Shown here piece after piece: positions 63,990 to 64,000 of a DNA stretch of 64,000 nt. The stretch is from Candidatus Helarchaeota archaeon (GTDB taxonomy: Archaea > Asgardarchaeota > Lokiarchaeia > Helarchaeales > RDOG01): contig JAHPZH010000001.1 of NCBI GenBank assembly GCA_019058315.1, forward strand, positions 1,315,432-1,379,431, given 5' to 3'. Position 1 is the stretch's first letter. Every line of letters starts with the position of its first letter. The notes below the pieces were generated by a model that saw nothing but the letters and a program-made list of their open reading frames with translations, did not search any database and was not told the DNA's origin. Position numbers and translations under genes: made by a program.

Positions 63990-64000
63990 TTCTTTTTTTT
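63990..64000 (+). terminator. Poly-T terminator after rubredoxin-like gene
   Basis: TTC followed by eight T directly after the stop codon and up to the window edge. Confidence 0.5.

Noticed and set aside
1..64000. tRNA, rRNA, insertion sequences, integrase/attachment sites, small GTPase genes
   Set aside because: No T-loop/anticodon patterns, transposase or integrase motifs, or P-loop GTPase motifs were seen in the window; a covariance-model search would be needed to exclude small RNAs.

Overview
This is an AT-rich window of archaeal type that looks like an Asgard archaeon of the Lokiarchaeia/Promethearchaeia kind. The evidence is gene content. There are seven proteins carrying the same roadblock/longin-like C-terminal domain (fused to membrane helices or long TPR solenoids, or free-standing), SDS22-like leucine-rich-repeat proteins, corrinoid/URO-D methyltransferase parts, F420-type luciferase-like oxidoreductases, Hdr-like Fe-S proteins, archaeal TATA-like boxes and T-run terminators. 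No rRNA, tRNA, CRISPR array, insertion sequence, small GTPase or replication origin was found. The assignment is inference; no marker gene for taxonomy lies in the window.

Layout. 0-10 kb: the end of a surface repeat protein, two decayed gene ends (a longin-domain tail and a URO-D tail), a 7-TM sensor-like protein with longin domain, a 7-TM 'MPxWFKxxIGW' protein, a sulfatase/URO-D/URO-D operon, a seven-blade surface propeller and a TPR protein. 10-18 kb: an Hdr-like oxidoreductase, a free longin-like domain divergent from a second 7-TM protein, then a hydantoinase-like enzyme with a Cys-motif Gfo/Idh dehydrogenase, a CMD protein and a saccharopine-dehydrogenase-like protein. 18-24 kb: a tandem pair of membrane-longin proteins, an M24 peptidase with a Gfo/Idh enzyme, and a DUF998-like membrane protein. 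24-39 kb: two giant (about 1,125 residue) TPR-longin paralogues, a phosphoesterase, an SDR, a GNAT, a NIPSNAP-like protein coupled to an alkylsulfatase-like MBL enzyme, and two tandem LRR proteins. 39-45 kb: a corrinoid protein with a URO-D methyltransferase, an SDR, a luciferase-like enzyme, another membrane-longin protein and a QueG/RdhA-like Fe-S protein. 45-54 kb: three transporters, a transporter fused to an Lrp-type RAM domain with a coupled stand-alone RAM gene, and a tandem pair of 7-TM paralogues. 54-64 kb: two alpha/beta hydrolases, phospholipid-type enzymes (CDP-alcohol phosphotransferase, lipid kinase), a HEAT-domain pair, an acyl-CoA pair (HgdB-type dehydratase subunit, CaiB-type CoA transferase) and a rubrerythrin/rubrerythrin/rubredoxin oxidative-stress cluster.

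How the genes fit together. Metabolism points to an anaerobe that handles methylated or sulfated compounds, CoA thioesters and amino-acid derivatives and protects itself with rubrerythrins. A large share of coding capacity goes to lineage-specific sensor-like proteins in paralogous sets, many in tandem.

The most unusual signals are four genes whose only plausible start is an in-frame ATT placed 7-10 nt after a full GGAGG (18292, 19550, 53641, 56683), with a weaker fifth, and the transporter-RAM fusion translationally coupled to a free RAM protein (49818-51499).
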